From Rusavskia elegans (lineage: Eukaryota > Ascomycota > Lecanoromycetes > Teloschistales > Teloschistaceae), in NCBI GenBank assembly GCA_011316305.1, contig SAUG01000134.1, forward strand, positions 62,001 to 126,000: a DNA stretch of 64,000 nucleotides, written 5' to 3'. Every line of letters starts with the position of its first letter. The stretch's first letter is position 1. The notes below the pieces were generated by a model, which was not told the origin of the DNA, made no database searches, and saw only the letters and a list, made by a program, of their open reading frames with translations. The position numbers were made by a program, and so were the translations under genes. Positions 1-12,184 of this stretch are shown one piece after another.

Positions 1-1424
1 TCTAGGCGAGTTTTTCTAGTAAAGATTATAGTATATAAATAATATCGCCGAAATTACTTATATAAGAATCTAGAGCTAATATAAGGAAGTAATAAATTAG
101 TTATAGAATTATATAATAAATAATAGAAGTAGACTTATTTAGAAGTAGTATATTCGCCTATCTTTTTCTTTTATACTAATTTAAGGCTATAATATTATTA
201 TAAATACCGGTTAGAGACCTATATATATTTCGAAATATACTAAAAATATCGAAAAATTAAAACTAGTAAAAATAAAACCTTTTTATCTACTAATTATTTA
301 AAATACTAACGGCTATATATAGCTATCTCGAGTCTACTATAGATGGGCGCCGATAACTATAAAAGATAGAAATTATTTATACTCCGGAGGATATATCTAA
401 TAACGATCTTAGTAGTATAGGAAAGTTTTATTAAAGGTTTACCTTTCTATTAATAGTCGAAATAAATATCTATAAATCTCCTTTTTAGATTTAACTCCGG
501 TATAGTAATAATTTCCTTTTTAAATAAAAAGTACTCTTTAGCTTTATTATTAGGGTATAACTCCGGTAATCTATAAGCTAGAAGAAAAGAGTTTTAAAAA
601 TCGATTAACTTCTAGATCTTAAAAATAACCTAATCTTAATCTATACTATTTAAGTCCTTCCTAATAGAATAAATTCGACCGAAATAATCTTTATTTTCGG
701 CTTTATATAGGTATTTAGATATAAGATATTAAATATAAATAATATCGAAAAAGAATAGAAGAATTATAAAATTTAATATATTAGCCAGAATATAATATAA
801 CTAAGGTCGCTTAAATACTTAAATAGTAGAGTTCGTATAGCTTATTAACGAAAATTATTATACCTATATATATCTTAGACCGAAATTAGATAGAGATAAA
901 TACTACTTAGAATAGATTTATAGGATCTAAGAAAACTATTATATTTCTTATCGGTATTTTAATAGTATCCTTTTAAACCTTTTCTATAGGAGTTATTATC
1001 GGCTGCTGCTTTTAAATAACTATAAGTAACTTCTAGTATATCCAAATTAGAGGTAGTTAGAATTTAATATATTTCTTAAAAGTTGTAATCGATCTAGATA
1101 GGCTATAGAAGGTCTCTAAATTAGGTAGTAGATTAAAGACTTCGAGTAGACTTTCGTAGTATTATCGAGAAAAGGACGTAACTTCCGCCTATATATTAAA
1201 TACTATAATAAACTCGTTTAGCTATATATTTTACCGATAATTAAGAAAGGCTTCGGAGTTATTAATAATAGTAGCGGAAAAGCGGCGGGATTAAGGAAAA
1301 AACCTCTAGATAGAGCTAGAAGACAGTTCTAGAGGTTAGTATTATAAATAGGAGTCCGCCTAAAATTCTTTATTACTATTATTCTTAATCTAATTATCTT
1401 ATATTACTTTTTATAGGCCTTTTT
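1..1424. other. Degenerate AT-rich repeat DNA, unassigned
   Basis: RIP-mutated sequence without an open frame. It has coding-like texture, with mixed C-rich codons kept in CpG/CpC/CpT contexts, so it is probably the internal part of a transposon cut by the window edge. I could not match it to a family by eye. Confidence 0.5.
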
Positions 1425-1605
1425 ATTGAAATCATATATATGGAACATCAAGCTTTTTTTTACTAAGGTAGGCTTTCGCTTGAACTAAGTATACAAGAAG
1501 GAGGTGGCAGGGCCTTGGCGCCGTAAACTACTAGGCCTGATCGATATAAGCGCTCTTAGCGCCTTAGTACAGCTATTATATATAATACGTATTTCTAATA
1601 CTCCT
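1425..1605. repeat. 181-bp dispersed direct repeat, copy A
   Basis: This stretch matches 10,159-10,338 in the same orientation along its whole length. Differences are largely transitions expected from RIP, with copy B more mutated. Copy A still carries CA and TG (for example around 1,430-1,520), so it was RIPed lightly or not at all. The two copies flank the copia remnant at a distance of 8.7 kb. They could be its LTRs or independent insertions; about 1.6 kb of unassigned sequence between copy A and the copia RNase H end argues against a simple LTR pair. Confidence 0.6.
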
Positions 1606-3240
1606 ATATGAGTAATATACTATATACGTACCGAAAGTAAAAATTAAATAGACTCGCTATATACTCGCTAAAAAACCTATAGGAAAAAGAGTTTATATAT
1701 AACGCGAGGATAAGGTTTAAAAGGCTCCTATAGCGGATATATATTATAAAGAAGATAAAATAAAAAAATAAGGCTCCTATAGTAGATCTGCGTATATAAA
1801 GTATGAAAATCGAAGTCTAGATAAAAAAGAATAGAACTCCTATAATACTCTAAACCCTCTATAGTAGTAGTATATTTAGTAGAATACTGGTATAGGTACT
1901 AGTTTATAATATAAATCTATTTGAAGTATTTAAAATAGATATTACCTAATTTAAAAGGCGCGTCTAGGGCTTCGGCGATCGAAAGTACCTATTTAGTAGT
2001 AAATTATAGGTACTAGCGGTTATTATTATCGCCGCTAAAGTACTATAGAGAATAAATATTATATTTTTTTTAACTTATTTAAAGAGCGTATATTAAGCGC
2101 CTATTAGGATATTATAAGCCTTTATCGATATATCGAAGGTTATATTGCCTAGGCAGTCCTAGATATAGAGGTACTTAATATAGCCTTTAAAGATTAATAT
2201 AAGTTTTCGGATTATTAACGATTATAGTACTCTAATAGTATTATTTCTGGAATTCCTATAGAATCCTATAATTAATTTAGCGGTATAACTAGATAGCGAA
2301 AACCTCGATACGTATTTATATATTATTACTATCTAGCTATAGGCGGCTAAAGATATTATAATCCCGAAAGCTATTAATATTATTTTTTATCTAATAGCGC
2401 TTAGATTCGAGGTTTAGATAGAATAGTACTCGAAAGTAGAAGTAGGGTAGATTATTATTATAGTTTATAAAGGCGATATAAGTACGAAAGTTATTAAATA
2501 GTTTATTAAAAACTTTAATATATATATATAGATCGAGTTCTCTAGAAATATAGGCGGTAAAGTTAAATTTTCGAGGACTATTTAAGTCTATAATAGCTAT
2601 AAATAGTATTTAATAAAAGTATAGAATATTAAGAGTCGAACGGTATAACTTATATATTAGACGGTATAGAATTAATAAAGATATACTCGAGAATATAATA
2701 GTAGTAGATAGCAGGCGAAAATATATAGCGGGCGGCTAGCGGCTAAAACGCTAATTATAGTATATCTATACTAGTTCTAAAAAGCTTTATATAGAGCCTA
2801 AATAACTACTAGATAGCTAGAAATACTTTAACTAGTATTAAAACCAGTTAATATATTAAATTTAATATAGAATTTAGTAGGGTTTAGACTAAAGGTATAT
2901 TTTTAGTATTTTACTATAAAAATAGAAGAATAAATCCGGGAATAAATAACTATATATAGATTTCGATCGAATATACTATCGGAAAGTATATAAACGGTAT
3001 AGCGATTTAAAAACGATATAGATACTATATAGATAGGTCTATAGGGACTAGAATTAATTAGAAGTTTAAATATCCCCTTTAATATATATTATACTTTCTA
3101 AAAATAATACTTATAGATATATAGTAATCGTTAATACCCTGGAGTTAATTATATTCCGGGGGAAATTATTATTAGAAAGATCCTTATAATTTAGACGGAT
3201 TATTACTATTATTACTTAAAGTTTAGAATATTTTCAGGTT
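1606..3240. other. Degenerate AT-rich repeat DNA, unassigned
   Basis: RIP-mutated DNA between the 181-bp repeat and the RNase H end of the copia remnant. No open frame and no motif I recognise. Confidence 0.5.
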
Positions 3241-4979
3241 TTTAAGCCTAAGCGCTATATAGAAAACTTTAAATTTACCTTTATCTAAGGCTTTAGTAAG
3301 CCTATTAGTAACTATTTACTTCGTTAGAATATACTAGAAATTAATAATTTTATTAATAACCTTTTTCTATAGAAACTTAATATAGATATTAATATATTTA
3401 GTATAGCTATAGAACTAAGGGTTTTTAGCGAAAGTAATAGCGCCCTAATTATCGCCGTAGAAGGTTACTATATCTAGGGTAGTATTTAGATTCTACTTAT
3501 CGATTAATAGCTAACTTAGGATATAATTTAATTAAATAGCTTCTTTAGTAGTTCTAGTCTCTCTATCTAATTCTATTTCGGCAGTTAATATAGCTATAGT
3601 AGCTTACCGCTTAGATAACTAGCTAATAGCGCCGGATCTAATATCGAAGATATATCTAGAAATAAAGCGATAGATTTTATAGTTATCTACCTAATCGATA
3701 TTAGTATATTCCTAAAACTTCTATAGGTCGCTTCTATAGATAAAAATAAAGTAAACCGTTCTATATAGGTATTTAAAAATCCTAGTAACGGCGTTCTAGT
3801 AGTAGCTTATAGAGTTAAATAAGTATCGACTAATAATAGAAATAATAAAAATAATATCGGGGCGGGTTCTAAATATAGTATATATTAAAAAGCCGATAGC
3901 GCTCTAATATTTATACTTTATTAGTAGAAAATAGTCCTAATTAGCGGGGGCGGTTTCTAAATAAAGGCCGGAATCTATAGAAATAGAAATATTATTTTTA
4001 TAGATAGTAAAGCTATAATCCTTTAAAATTTATTTAATATAAATAGTTTAGCTTAACTAAATAGTACGGAGTTCCTGGTTCCTAATAATCTTTATACCGA
4101 AGTAGAAATTAATAGGGCCTAGATTTAATATTTAAAAACGTTTATTTAGATATACTTTAATATTATCGAAGTTCTAATAACTAGCGCTATATAGAAAGAT
4201 ATTATTAATATAAACGCCGATAATAATTATACCGTTATAAAAAATACTATAACCGGATTCTAGAAAGTTAAAGCCGATAGTAATAAAGAATTTAGCGAGA
4301 TAGCGGTACTAGACCCGAGGCAACTATTTAAAACTATAGAAGACTTTCCGAAGTTTATATATTATATTAGAGTCGCCGAAGCTAGTAGGATATTATATAT
4401 AGATAATCTTATTAATATAACTATAGAGGAAAGCCGTTTTAATATCTATTTAATCGAACTCTAGGCTATAAATAATAGCTATAGCGAAAATAGTTTTATA
4501 TAATATTAGCTTAATAATAGAAGTAAAATTTTTATTAAAATCGATACCGGCTTTCTATTTAAAGCTATAAACGATCTAGCGAGTTTTAAAATATATAATT
4601 TTACTATCGGCGTCCCTTTTAATTTTATATATCTATTTACTCCCTAGGAAATATTTTATAGAGGGTAGTAATACCTTAATATATAGTATCTACGTATTAT
4701 TTTATTCTAATAATACTAGTTCTTTTTTTATAGCTTTACGCTATTTATCGGTATAAAGTAAATCTATAGCTTTTTTATATAACCGGGGTTTAGAAAGGTC
4801 TAATATAGTACCTTTTTTTATAGTATTAATAAATATATAGATATTTATAGTTAGATCTAGCGAAGAATAATTATAATTATCTAGTACCCGGAGTTCGGGG
4901 TAGTTATATAGGACTTTAACGAGGGATTAAATAGTATAGTCGGTGTATAGGTAAAATATAATAGTCTAAAGATAGGATA

Positions 4980-5775
4980 CCTTAGGCGGCGCTGCTAGTT
5001 TCTAGATGGCCTGTTAACACGCTGTTTAAATCATGTTAGTAAAAACATCACGTGATCAAAAATGTCGAGTATGGGCAATACGAATATACCGTAATTAATT
5101 ACATCTGTTTAAAAAAACATACTGTTTTTTAAAAACAGGCTGTTAGTATTATATTTTAAATTACCGTAAAATATAAAAATCGATCTATCGGCTTATAGAT
5201 CGACCTCTCGAGATCTAAATCCGACAGGTCTTATCTAGGCTATTTAAATCGCTAAATTAGTTTGAAAAAATTGAAAACCGAGGGATTCGAACCCCGAACC
5301 TACCGAATTAACCTAATCTGGACTAGTTTCTAGAGAGATAGAATATTATATACTATTTTAACCCCTAGACTAAAGAGACTTATATATTTATATCCTAACA
5401 AACTAACTATATACCTGAATTTTAAATAGTTTTAAATATCAATTCAATATCGTCTTAATATTAAATTAATATTAAATGGATCTTAGGTTTTTTTAAACGA
5501 GCTATTAACTCTTAATTAACTAGAAATTGAAAAAACCTAACTGTTATAATTTAATTTAAAGTTCTAGTGAATTGACTGTTAATTATATATTTTTTAAAAA
5601 CAGCTAATAGTATAAAATAAGCTGTTTTTATAAACGTTTTATTATTTAGAATTCAATATCTATTAGCAGTTTTAAAAAACTGAACTGTTAAAAGGCTGTC
5701 AATTCTATATACTATATAACATTGAATTAACAAATAATTAACAGGCCATCTAGAAACTAGCAGCGCCGCCTAAGG
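4980..5775. mobile_element. 796-bp non-autonomous TIR element (MITE-like)
   Basis: Perfect 38-bp terminal inverted repeats lie at 4,980-5,017 and 5,738-5,775; the outer end reads CCTTAGGCGGCGCTGC. They are flanked by TA on both sides (4,978-4,979 and 5,776-5,777), consistent with a TA target duplication. The element splits the copia remnant between integrase and reverse transcriptase. It retains many CA/TG dinucleotides, unlike the host DNA, so it inserted later or was poorly RIPed. It has no open frame. Its left subterminal stretch (about 5,050-5,090) is nearly identical to the right end, inverted, of the 10-kb element at 14,602-24,712, so it looks like a deletion derivative of that family. 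Confidence 0.9.
5270..5388 (-). repeat. tRNA-like segment inside the TIR element
   Basis: On the minus strand this segment has a B-box-like GGTTCGAATCCC at about 5,281-5,295 and an A-box-like TAGTCTAGGGGTTA near 5,365-5,380, about 85 nt apart. That is the arrangement of a Pol III type 2 promoter. Between them the sequence does not fold into an obvious standard tRNA and is longer than a normal tRNA. It may be a second tRNA-headed SINE that inserted into the TIR element, or tRNA sequence captured by it. It differs in sequence from the four-copy SINE family elsewhere in the window. Confidence 0.55.
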
Positions 5776-7273
5776 TAGTAATTTATTAGAATCTAATTCG
5801 GAATTATTAACTTCGGTAATATAAGGTCTAGCGGGTAGATTAGCCGGTAAAAAAGTTTAACTATAGATAAAAGGAATCCGATAAGGTATTAAGGGAGCTA
5901 TTAGTTTAGATATTAAAAAGAAATTACTAGGTTATAGTTATAACCTCCTAGAATTAGACCCCCTATTAGTACGCTGCCGTTTCCGCGGGGGCTACTATTA
6001 AAGTTTATTTTCTAATTCCTTTAACTTCTATAGATCTAATAAATCTAGGTTTTAACCTATTTTTTTATATATTATAGAGGAGGCGCGGACGACTTTATTC
6101 TAAAGGTTTAGCAGTTTATAGATAGTATCGCTAAAGTAACCGACTAAGATATATTTATAGCTCCGATTATAGAATTTCCGAATTTTTTTACTATATATTA
6201 AATATACTACAGAACCTAAAATACGGAATCGGTTTAAATCTGGAGATTTATTATATTCTTTTTTATATAGGGTTATACCTAGTTTACTACTAGGTAACCG
6301 AAAGTATAAAAAGCTAGTAGCTTTAATAAATAGCGGCTAATATTTCTTATTAAGGCCGCTATAAACTAATATAGGATAGGTTTTATATATTAGTATTTAT
6401 CCGAAATATTTAAAGGTACTATTCTATTATAGATAATTAGGTATAGTAGGTTTCTACTAGATATTTTTATTAGTAAAGCTTTTAGATATAATACGGCTTC
6501 TAAATTCGTTATTATTATAAAAATATTTAATAATAAAAATACCTTTTTTATTATAGGCGTAGAAGTAGTTCTAGTATTCTAGAGTTTTAAAGGCGTCTTT
6601 TAATTTAGTTCTATAGATACTATAATTCTAGGTATTATTATCTAGGAAGATAAAGATATATTAGCTCCTATTATATATTACTAGAACCTTATCTTTTTAA
6701 ATAGGACCTATACAGTTAGCGTAAATAAAATTTATTAGGCCGCTACCGGGGCGGATATAGCTCCTATAAAGCTATTTATATTACTTACTTAGAATATATA
6801 CCTTATAGAAATCGGATTTAGATTTAGAAACTTTAAATAAGTCGATTTCTCTAGATATATTCGCTAATTTATATAAATTCTAGTTATCTAGGTATCCTAG
6901 CCGGGTATACTAGATACTTTCTACTTCTACCGATATTTTAGCGAGGGCCTTTAAAGCTATATCGGATATTAATAATAAAGATAAAGATAGAAATAAAGAA
7001 AAAATAGAAGAAATAGAAGAAGAAAAAGATTTTACGGGGCCGCGCTATATAGTATTAATATTTATTAGGAATAGACCTTTATATATATAGATAGTTAATA
7101 TTAAATCCGGAGTACTAAAGCTAAAGCTAAAGCTATTATTATTAATAATTACTTAAGCGCCTATCTTCTGAATTTATAATATTAATAGGAGGTTAGTACC
7201 GGACCCGGAGGTATAAAGGATATTATAGAATTCTATAGAGCGGTATTTACTATTAATAAAATAGTTAAATATA

Positions 7274-7694
7274 TACGATTAATCATTCGGATTTTTGATT
7301 TTAGTCTTTTACGATTCTAATACTAGAGGCGCTAAACCGATTAGATTATGTAATTATTTAGTACTTAAGTATTTTACCGAGAACTCGAATTAAGGACTCC
7401 CGAAAAAGCTAGATCTAGACTAAAATCTAGAAGGAAACCGTAATCTATTTAACCTTAATTAACTTAATTTCCTTTAATCGATCGGGCTAGGCCGGGATAA
7501 TCTACTATCTAGTCTTCCTATATTTTAAACTCTATAAAAATCGACTAGGGTCGATAGAAAAAACTTAAATATTAAGGTTAGCCTTCGAGGGATTCGAACC
7601 CCCGACCTGTAGATTAAGTCTATTAACTCCGAAATAGAGTATTAGATCCGCTAGGCCTCTAGGTTATATAGTATTACCGCTACGCTATCTAGGC
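7274..7694 (-). mobile_element. tRNA-headed SINE, copy 1 (17-bp target duplication)
   Basis: This 421-bp element has a tRNA-related head (A box complement at about 7,677-7,687, B box complement at 7,589-7,600) and a body ending in TACGATTAATCATTCGG on the plus strand. It is bounded by a perfect 17-bp direct repeat, TAAAATAGTTAAATATA, at 7,257-7,273 and 7,695-7,711. This is the target-site duplication expected from LINE-type target-primed insertion. It interrupts the copia remnant and is heavily RIPed. Confidence 0.88.
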
Positions 7695-9250
7695 TAAAAT
7701 AGTTAAATATAATAATATTTTTAGTAATCGGTTAAAAGCTAATAGTATTTCTAATACCGGTTATAGATTTATTCTAGATAGGTTTTATAGTAGATTCGAT
7801 AAATAAGTACTACTAGATAATAGTATAATTATTATAAGTATAGTCGAATATCTATCTATTAATAAAGTCTAGTTTATTTAATAAAGCTAATAAGGCTATA
7901 GGAGCTAGAATTATAAAGCTAAAGTTAATAAAGGCCGGTACTACTATAATAAAGTTTAGTAATTTTTTAGATTCGGTAGATTTATTTTTAGATTTATTAT
8001 CTTTAGATTTATTATTTTTACTATCTTTACTATCCTTTCTTTTATCTTTATTTCTATTACTATTACCTTTCTAGTATTTATTATTACTATTCTTCTATTT
8101 TACTACTATCTAAACCTTTTTTAATTTAGAATAAAAATTATAATAGGTTTTTTTTATATAGCTATTTTAATTATAGTAGGAATAGTAGTTAACTTCGATA
8201 ATTCGTTTATTTAGATTATTTATAGATAGGAAAGCCTTAGTTCTAGTAGTAGTAGACTCTATACTACTATATTAGTAATATTCTTTATTAATAGAAATAC
8301 TAATAGTTTCGTCTAGAGTAACTATTTTCTATTTTTATTTATTTTTATTACTAATAATAATATTACTTTAGATAAACGAGGTCTAAAAGTATCTAAAAAT
8401 AGTTTTAAAATTCTAAAAGAATTTTAAAATAAAAAGACTTTCTAAAATAATAATATCTATAGCTAGAACTTAAATAATAAACTCGTAAAATTTAGCTATA
8501 TAAATTTCTATACTTTCGAAAGAACTATTATAATAGAAGGTATCTAGCTAGGTTTTAAATCCTATAAGCTTACCGGTACTATAGATTCTATATTATATTT
8601 AGAATTTATCTAGTATCTTTTTAATATCTAATATAATATTTTTAATAAGATTTTTAATATTAGTATTATAGGTTATTTTAATTACTATATAGGTATATTT
8701 TATATATTCTTCCTTATAATTAAAAGGAATCGGAGGTAAAAAACCTTTAATAATAGTTTAGAAATTATTAAAAATAAAATAGACTATATATATTTCTTCC
8801 TAATTTTTATAATTTAAATAGGTTTTAAGCTTCGGAACTATATTAATAGAATAGCCGAAACCCTTTAGCTTAATATTATCTATTATTAATATTATAGAAA
8901 TAGATATATTATTAAATTTAATACTAGATAGAATAGTATTATAAAAAAAATAAATCGGAAAGAAAATCTAAAAATAAATACCCGGGAAATATAATAATTT
9001 TAAGGTCGAATAAATTACTCGGGTCCAGAAGTATTAGAAGGGGACTAAAAGCTATAAAAAAGTCCGGATTATTTTCGGATATAATAAAAAGAAATTTTAA
9101 TAGAAAAAAATAATTAAAATCCGAATATAGATAGCTCTAGATAATAAAATAGTTTTACTATTAGTTATAGAAAAGCCTATAGTTTTTAATAAAAAATTAG
9201 AAGTTATAGGCGGTTTAGTTTACCCGGAGGTTTTTAGGAAATCTTTAAAA

Positions 9251-11762
9251 GAAATATTATTTAAAACTTTTAAAGTTATAAGAATTAGTATAAAGCTTTA
9301 ATAATAATAATAATAGTATAGAAATAGATATAAGGTTTAGAATAGATTAAATAAAGCTTTAAAAGTTAAAATAATATAATAATAATAGTTTTTAATAATA
9401 AATAGGAAGCTTCGAGTTTTTATATTATTTAGGACTAGACGATAATATAGCTAGTAAAGCCGAAAGCTAGGCTTAATAATTCTAGTTCTAAAAGCAAGCG
9501 GTAATTATTTTAGAAATAATAGATATTTATTTAGACTATTAGGAGATTAGGAAAAAATATAATAGCTAGAAATATAATCTATTAGCCTTCTATTTTATAG
9601 AAATTCTAGTTTATACTAAATTAGCTAGATAGTCGTTTTCTATATTTATTATAATAGTAGAAGCTATCTAGATTACTATAGCGCCTATATAGAGCTAGAT
9701 AGAATTAGCTAGAGCGCCCTATATAATAATTCGTAGTAAAGTTTCCTATATATATACTAGCCTTTTATATTAGTATAGTAATATACCTATATAATATATA
9801 GTAGTAGTAATATATCTATTTATAGTAATTAGCGATTTAATAATTCTATCTAAAAGTAAAGAGGTTAGTAGTTTAAACGGCTAGAAGTTATAAAATAAAA
9901 TAAAAAAGGGGGTCTATTTAGCTATTTATAATTTCGGTAGTTACCGGGGTACTTATAGATAATATAGCTATAGACTTTATTATTCGCTGTATTAGATACT
10001 TTATACGGTTTAATAATATATATTAAATTCGGATTCGGAAAGATAAATAGATAGATTTAATAGTTATTTAAAAAGATATTAAATATAAAGATATAATATT
10101 TATAAATAATAATAACTATTATAAACTAACTCGGCTAGAGCTTCCGGATTAATAATTTATTAAAATTATATATATAGAATATTAAGCTTTTTTTTACTAA
10201 AATAGGTTTTCGCCTAAACTAAATATATAAAAAGGAAGTAGTAGGGCTTTAGCGCTATAAGCTACTAGATCTAATTAGTACTAGTATCTTTAGTACTTTA
10301 GTATAGCTATTATATATAATATATATTTCTAATATTTCTTTTTCCGACTTAAATATTTATAGAGATTTTTTATTAATAATATTATTTTTTAGTATAAGTA
10401 TAGCTTCGATCTATCTCTATTCTAGTATAAATTATAAAATAATCAGGTCCTAGATATTAGAATTAGTAATATTCTCGAATAAATTATTAGTTATTTAAAT
10501 TATATACTATAAATAATATATTAATATAATTTAAAATTAAAGTATTTAAATATATACTATATTCCCCCTATTAATTATATTACCTAAGATCTCTATAGTA
10601 TAATTATTAATTACTAGTTAGATATCGGTATTTTCCCGGTCTAGCTATTTATACTAGATTTATATTTTATTATCTTTATTTTATTACCTTTTCGACCTCT
10701 TCTATAATACTATATACTAATTTCTAGGACTACTTATATATATTATATAGAATTAGGTTTCGTATATTCCGATTTATAGTAGAAAATAATCGAAATAGAT
10801 AAAAAGAAAAAAGTATTAATATAGGAAGCTATCGAGTTATTAGATAGCTAATAATAATAGAGTAATAGCTTAATAATAATTAAAGAAAAGTAAAGTAGAT
10901 ATAAAAAGAGGAATAAAATTATAAATAGAATATTTAAATTAATAGGGAAGATAAAATAAAATTTAATAATTATATTTCTAGAAAATATTATATAGCTTTA
11001 TACTTCTAGAAATATTATAAAGCCTTATATCTATAATATTATAATTATAGAAGCCTATAATTTCGTTTTTTAAATATATTAGTCCTATCTATAGTATATC
11101 TAGCTACCTACCGCCGGATATAAATATCTAGCGCCTATTAATTTATTAATTCCCTATCGATCTCTATTATTTCTATATTCTATCTATTACCCTTCTATAA
11201 CTATCTATCGGCGATAATATAGACCTCGCTAATATCGATAAAACTATTAGATACGACTTTAATTTCTTTAATACTAAAAAAAATCTATAAATATAGTAAT
11301 AAAAAAAGATATTTTTAAATAAACTATAAATAAATTATATCTATTACTATTTCCCGATATTATATATAGCCAGATATTAAGCTATAAGACCTTTTTAAAT
11401 ACTAGTAGAATATTATAATAGTTTATAGAAATATATACTAGCTATACTACGGAGATACTAATAGAAGGGTTTTCCGGAAAATAAAAAAATAGGTAAAAAA
11501 GGCTAAAAGTTAACTAGAAATACGCTTCTAGAATAGTAGTCGTCTTACTTCTAGGATATATATAAAATAAGAATTAATAATAAATAGATTAAAATCTATA
11601 AAAGGTTAGAAAAAAGAGTTAGATAATAATATATAAATAAGGACTAAAATAGTAATATTAAATAAATACTAAAGCTGCTAAAATTTATTAAACTATAATT
11701 CTATCTTTCTACTACTTCTACTATTTTTTTATTCTAGCTATTTTAATTTCCTTCCTTATATA
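9251..11762. other. AT-rich repeat DNA, mostly unassigned
   Basis: RIP-mutated DNA between the copia gag end and SINE copy 2, containing repeat copy B. No open frame and no motif I can name. The part adjoining 9,250 probably includes the 5' LTR or leader of the copia remnant. Confidence 0.45.
10159..10338. repeat. 181-bp dispersed direct repeat, copy B
   Basis: RIPed counterpart of 1,425-1,605 in direct orientation. It differs mainly by C-to-T and G-to-A changes at CpA/TpG sites. Confidence 0.6.
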
Positions 11763-12184
11763 TATAATTAATTATTCGGATTTTTAATTTTAGTCTTTTA
11801 TAATTCTAATACTAGAGGTACTAAACTAATTAGATTATATAATTATTTAGTACTTAAGTATTTTACCGAGAACTCGAATTAAGGACTTCCGAAAAAGCTA
11901 GATCTAGACTAAAACCTAGAAGGAAACCGTAATCTATTTAACTTTAATTAACTTAATTTCCTTCGATCGATCGGGCTAGACCGGGATAATCTACTATCTA
12001 GTCTTCCTATATTTTAAACTCTATAAAAATCGACTAGGGTCGATAGAAAAAACTTAAGTATTAGGGTTAGCTTTCGAGGGATTCGAACCCCCGACCCGTA
12101 GATTAAATCCGTTAACTCCGAAATAGAGTATTAGATCCGCTAGGCCTCCAGGTCACGCAGTGTTGCCGCTGCGCTACCCAGGCC
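11763..12184 (-). mobile_element. tRNA-headed SINE, copy 2
   Basis: A 422-bp copy of the same family as 7,274-7,694, in the same orientation. The B box complement lies at 12,078-12,089 and the A box complement at 12,166-12,175. The last 40 bp on the plus strand (12,147-12,184), which is the 5' head of the SINE, keep CA and TG, while the rest is fully RIPed. No clear target duplication was found. The head gives the best view of the ancestral tRNA-like promoter: TAGCGCAGCGG for the A box and GGTTCGAATCCC for the B box. Confidence 0.87.

Larger units (their letters stand above)
3240..9250 (-). mobile_element. RIP-killed Ty1/copia LTR retrotransposon remnant
   Basis: Translated on the minus strand with stops allowed, three landmarks appear in the expected order gag, pol. 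At about 8,143-8,184 a gag zinc knuckle keeps the CX2CX4HX4C spacing but all four ligands read Tyr. At about 4,205-4,240 the reverse-transcriptase active site reads GVYINN, that is YIDD with both Asp turned to Asn by TG-to-TA changes. At about 3,380-3,453 the copia RNase H signature reads DN*GAITFAKNP*FY, with Gln turned to stop and His to Tyr. A Lys/Asn/Ser-rich linker lies at about 7,960-8,100. The body is interrupted by the TIR element at 4,980-5,775 and a SINE at 7,274-7,694. The exact LTRs were not identified. The element cannot encode functional protein. Confidence 0.88.

Noticed and set aside
7589..7695. Standard tRNA gene at the SINE heads (also at 12,078-12,184 and 36,071-36,175)
   Set aside because: A and B boxes are too far apart, no clear anticodon arm, and each is joined to a common 300-bp body, so these are SINEs rather than functional tRNA genes.
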